A DNA stretch of 60,169 bases, from positions 19,046 to 79,214 of the forward strand of contig NZ_AZUZ01000019.1 in the NCBI RefSeq assembly GCF_000513955.1. Direction: 5' to 3'. Origin of the DNA: Pseudoxanthomonas suwonensis J47. Its GTDB lineage: Bacteria > Pseudomonadota > Gammaproteobacteria > Xanthomonadales > Xanthomonadaceae. Below, piece after piece: positions 59,744 through 60,169 of this stretch; the first letter of the stretch is position 1; each line of letters opens with the position of its first letter. The translations under genes were made by a program, and so were the position numbers. The notes beneath the pieces are model-generated. The model saw only the letters and a list, made by a program, of their open reading frames with translations. It did not search any database and was not told the DNA's origin.

Positions 59744-60169
59744 ATGCATCCCTGCCTCACCTGTGGCGCCTGCTGCACCCAGTACCGCGTCGCCTTCCAC
59801 TGGATGGAATCGGACGAGTTCACCGCAGGCGGGGTCCCGGCGCACCTGACCGAACGGGTGGATGCGCACCGCCTGTGCATGCAGGGCACCTACGCACCGC
59901 CGATCCGCTGCGTGGCGCTTGACGCGGAGATCGGCGTGTATTCGCGCTGCAGCATCCATCCGAACCGGCCCTCGGTGTGCCGCGAGGTGGATGCATCCTG
60001 GGAATTCGGCGCGGCCAGCTCGCAGTGCGATCGCGCCCGCATCGCCCACGGCCTGCCGCCGCTGACCGCCGCCGACTGGCGCTGGCGCGAAGCCGACAAC
60101 GACGACGACCATCCGGACGACAGCGGCAACAGCCCGTCGTCGCCGCCGGTCACGCCGATCGCGGCGTGA
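59744..60169 (+). CDS. YkgJ-family cysteine-cluster protein
   Basis: This 141-residue cytosolic protein has the zinc- or iron-sulfur-binding pattern of the family: CLTCGACC (Cys4, Cys7, Cys10, Cys11), Cys45 in RLCMQG, RCVALDAEIGVYSRCSIHPNRPSVCREV and a late Cys near residue 93. These cysteines are spaced as in YkgJ/Fe-S oxidoreductase-like proteins of unknown reaction. The C terminus is an acidic and Ser/Pro-rich tail. ATG 59744 directly precedes the cluster. The gene ends at the last base of the window and stands divergent from oleC. Confidence 0.88.
   Translation: MHPCLTCGACCTQYRVAFHWMESDEFTAGGVPAHLTERVDAHRLCMQGTYAPPIRCVALDAEIGVYSRCSIHPNRPSVCREVDASWEFGAASSQCDRARIAHGLPPLTAADWRWREADNDDDHPDDSGNSPSSPPVTPIAA

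Overview
The window comes from a GC-rich gammaproteobacterium, most likely a member of the Xanthomonadaceae (Lysobacter, Luteimonas, Pseudoxanthomonas or Stenotrophomonas type). Three things suggest this: the strong G/C bias at third codon positions, conserved gene neighbourhoods (tyrS / M23 peptidase / anmK; radC / coaBC / dut / long algC; ubiB-ubiJ; oleC-oleD), and a cyclic-nucleotide-binding GGDEF gene beside a class III cyclase gene, as described in Xanthomonas campestris. I see 52 protein genes, one of them frameshifted. I see no tRNA, rRNA, CRISPR array, insertion sequence or prophage. The last gene ends exactly at the right edge.

Left part (1-32.5 kb) is mostly housekeeping. It holds tyrS, a LysM-like/M23 cell-wall peptidase, anmK, ampG, xthA, pyrE, algC, dut, coaBC, radC, argS, a SPOR protein, an SDR reductase, marC, speA, speE, a small kinase, glnB, ubiK and comM. 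Two islands interrupt it. At 4.4-11.3 kb an ECF sigma factor, FecR anti-sigma regulator and STN-type TonB-dependent receptor stand divergently from an exported 641-residue protein. That protein fuses a cyanophycinase (S51) domain to an isoaspartyl-peptidase (Ntn-hydrolase) domain. Known chemistry would let it cut cyanophycin first to beta-Asp-Arg and then to free amino acids. At about 12.1-12.7 kb a membrane-protein gene is frameshifted.

Middle (32.6-44.5 kb) carries the most unusual locus. A SagB-like nitroreductase-fold dehydrogenase (minus strand) stands back to back with a 112-residue peptide (plus strand) that looks like a nitrile-hydratase-leader-type RiPP precursor. This peptide gene runs tail to tail, with a 46-bp overlap, into a minus-strand operon. 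The operon encodes a cNMP-binding GGDEF protein followed by a membrane-anchored class III cyclase with a large tetratricopeptide-like region. The arrangement suggests a modified peptide tied to cyclic-nucleotide and c-di-GMP signalling. The glyoxylate shunt operon aceB-aceA follows, with a divergent LysR regulator and a clear operator-like palindrome between them.

Right part (44.5-60.2 kb) holds a 51-residue basic protein, a short signal peptidase I, a VOC protein, a PQQ-type sugar dehydrogenase, a photolyase, an acyltransferase, arfB, a DUF2059 protein, truC, an M16 peptidase, ubiB-ubiJ (with ubiK at 30.7 kb, three ubiquinone genes), a DUF1328 peptide, oleD-oleC of long-chain olefin synthesis, and a YkgJ-type cysteine-cluster protein. 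Perfect hairpins mark most operon ends. Short dispersed repeats lie near 220-250, 4355-4385, 24555-24680 and 59515-59640.
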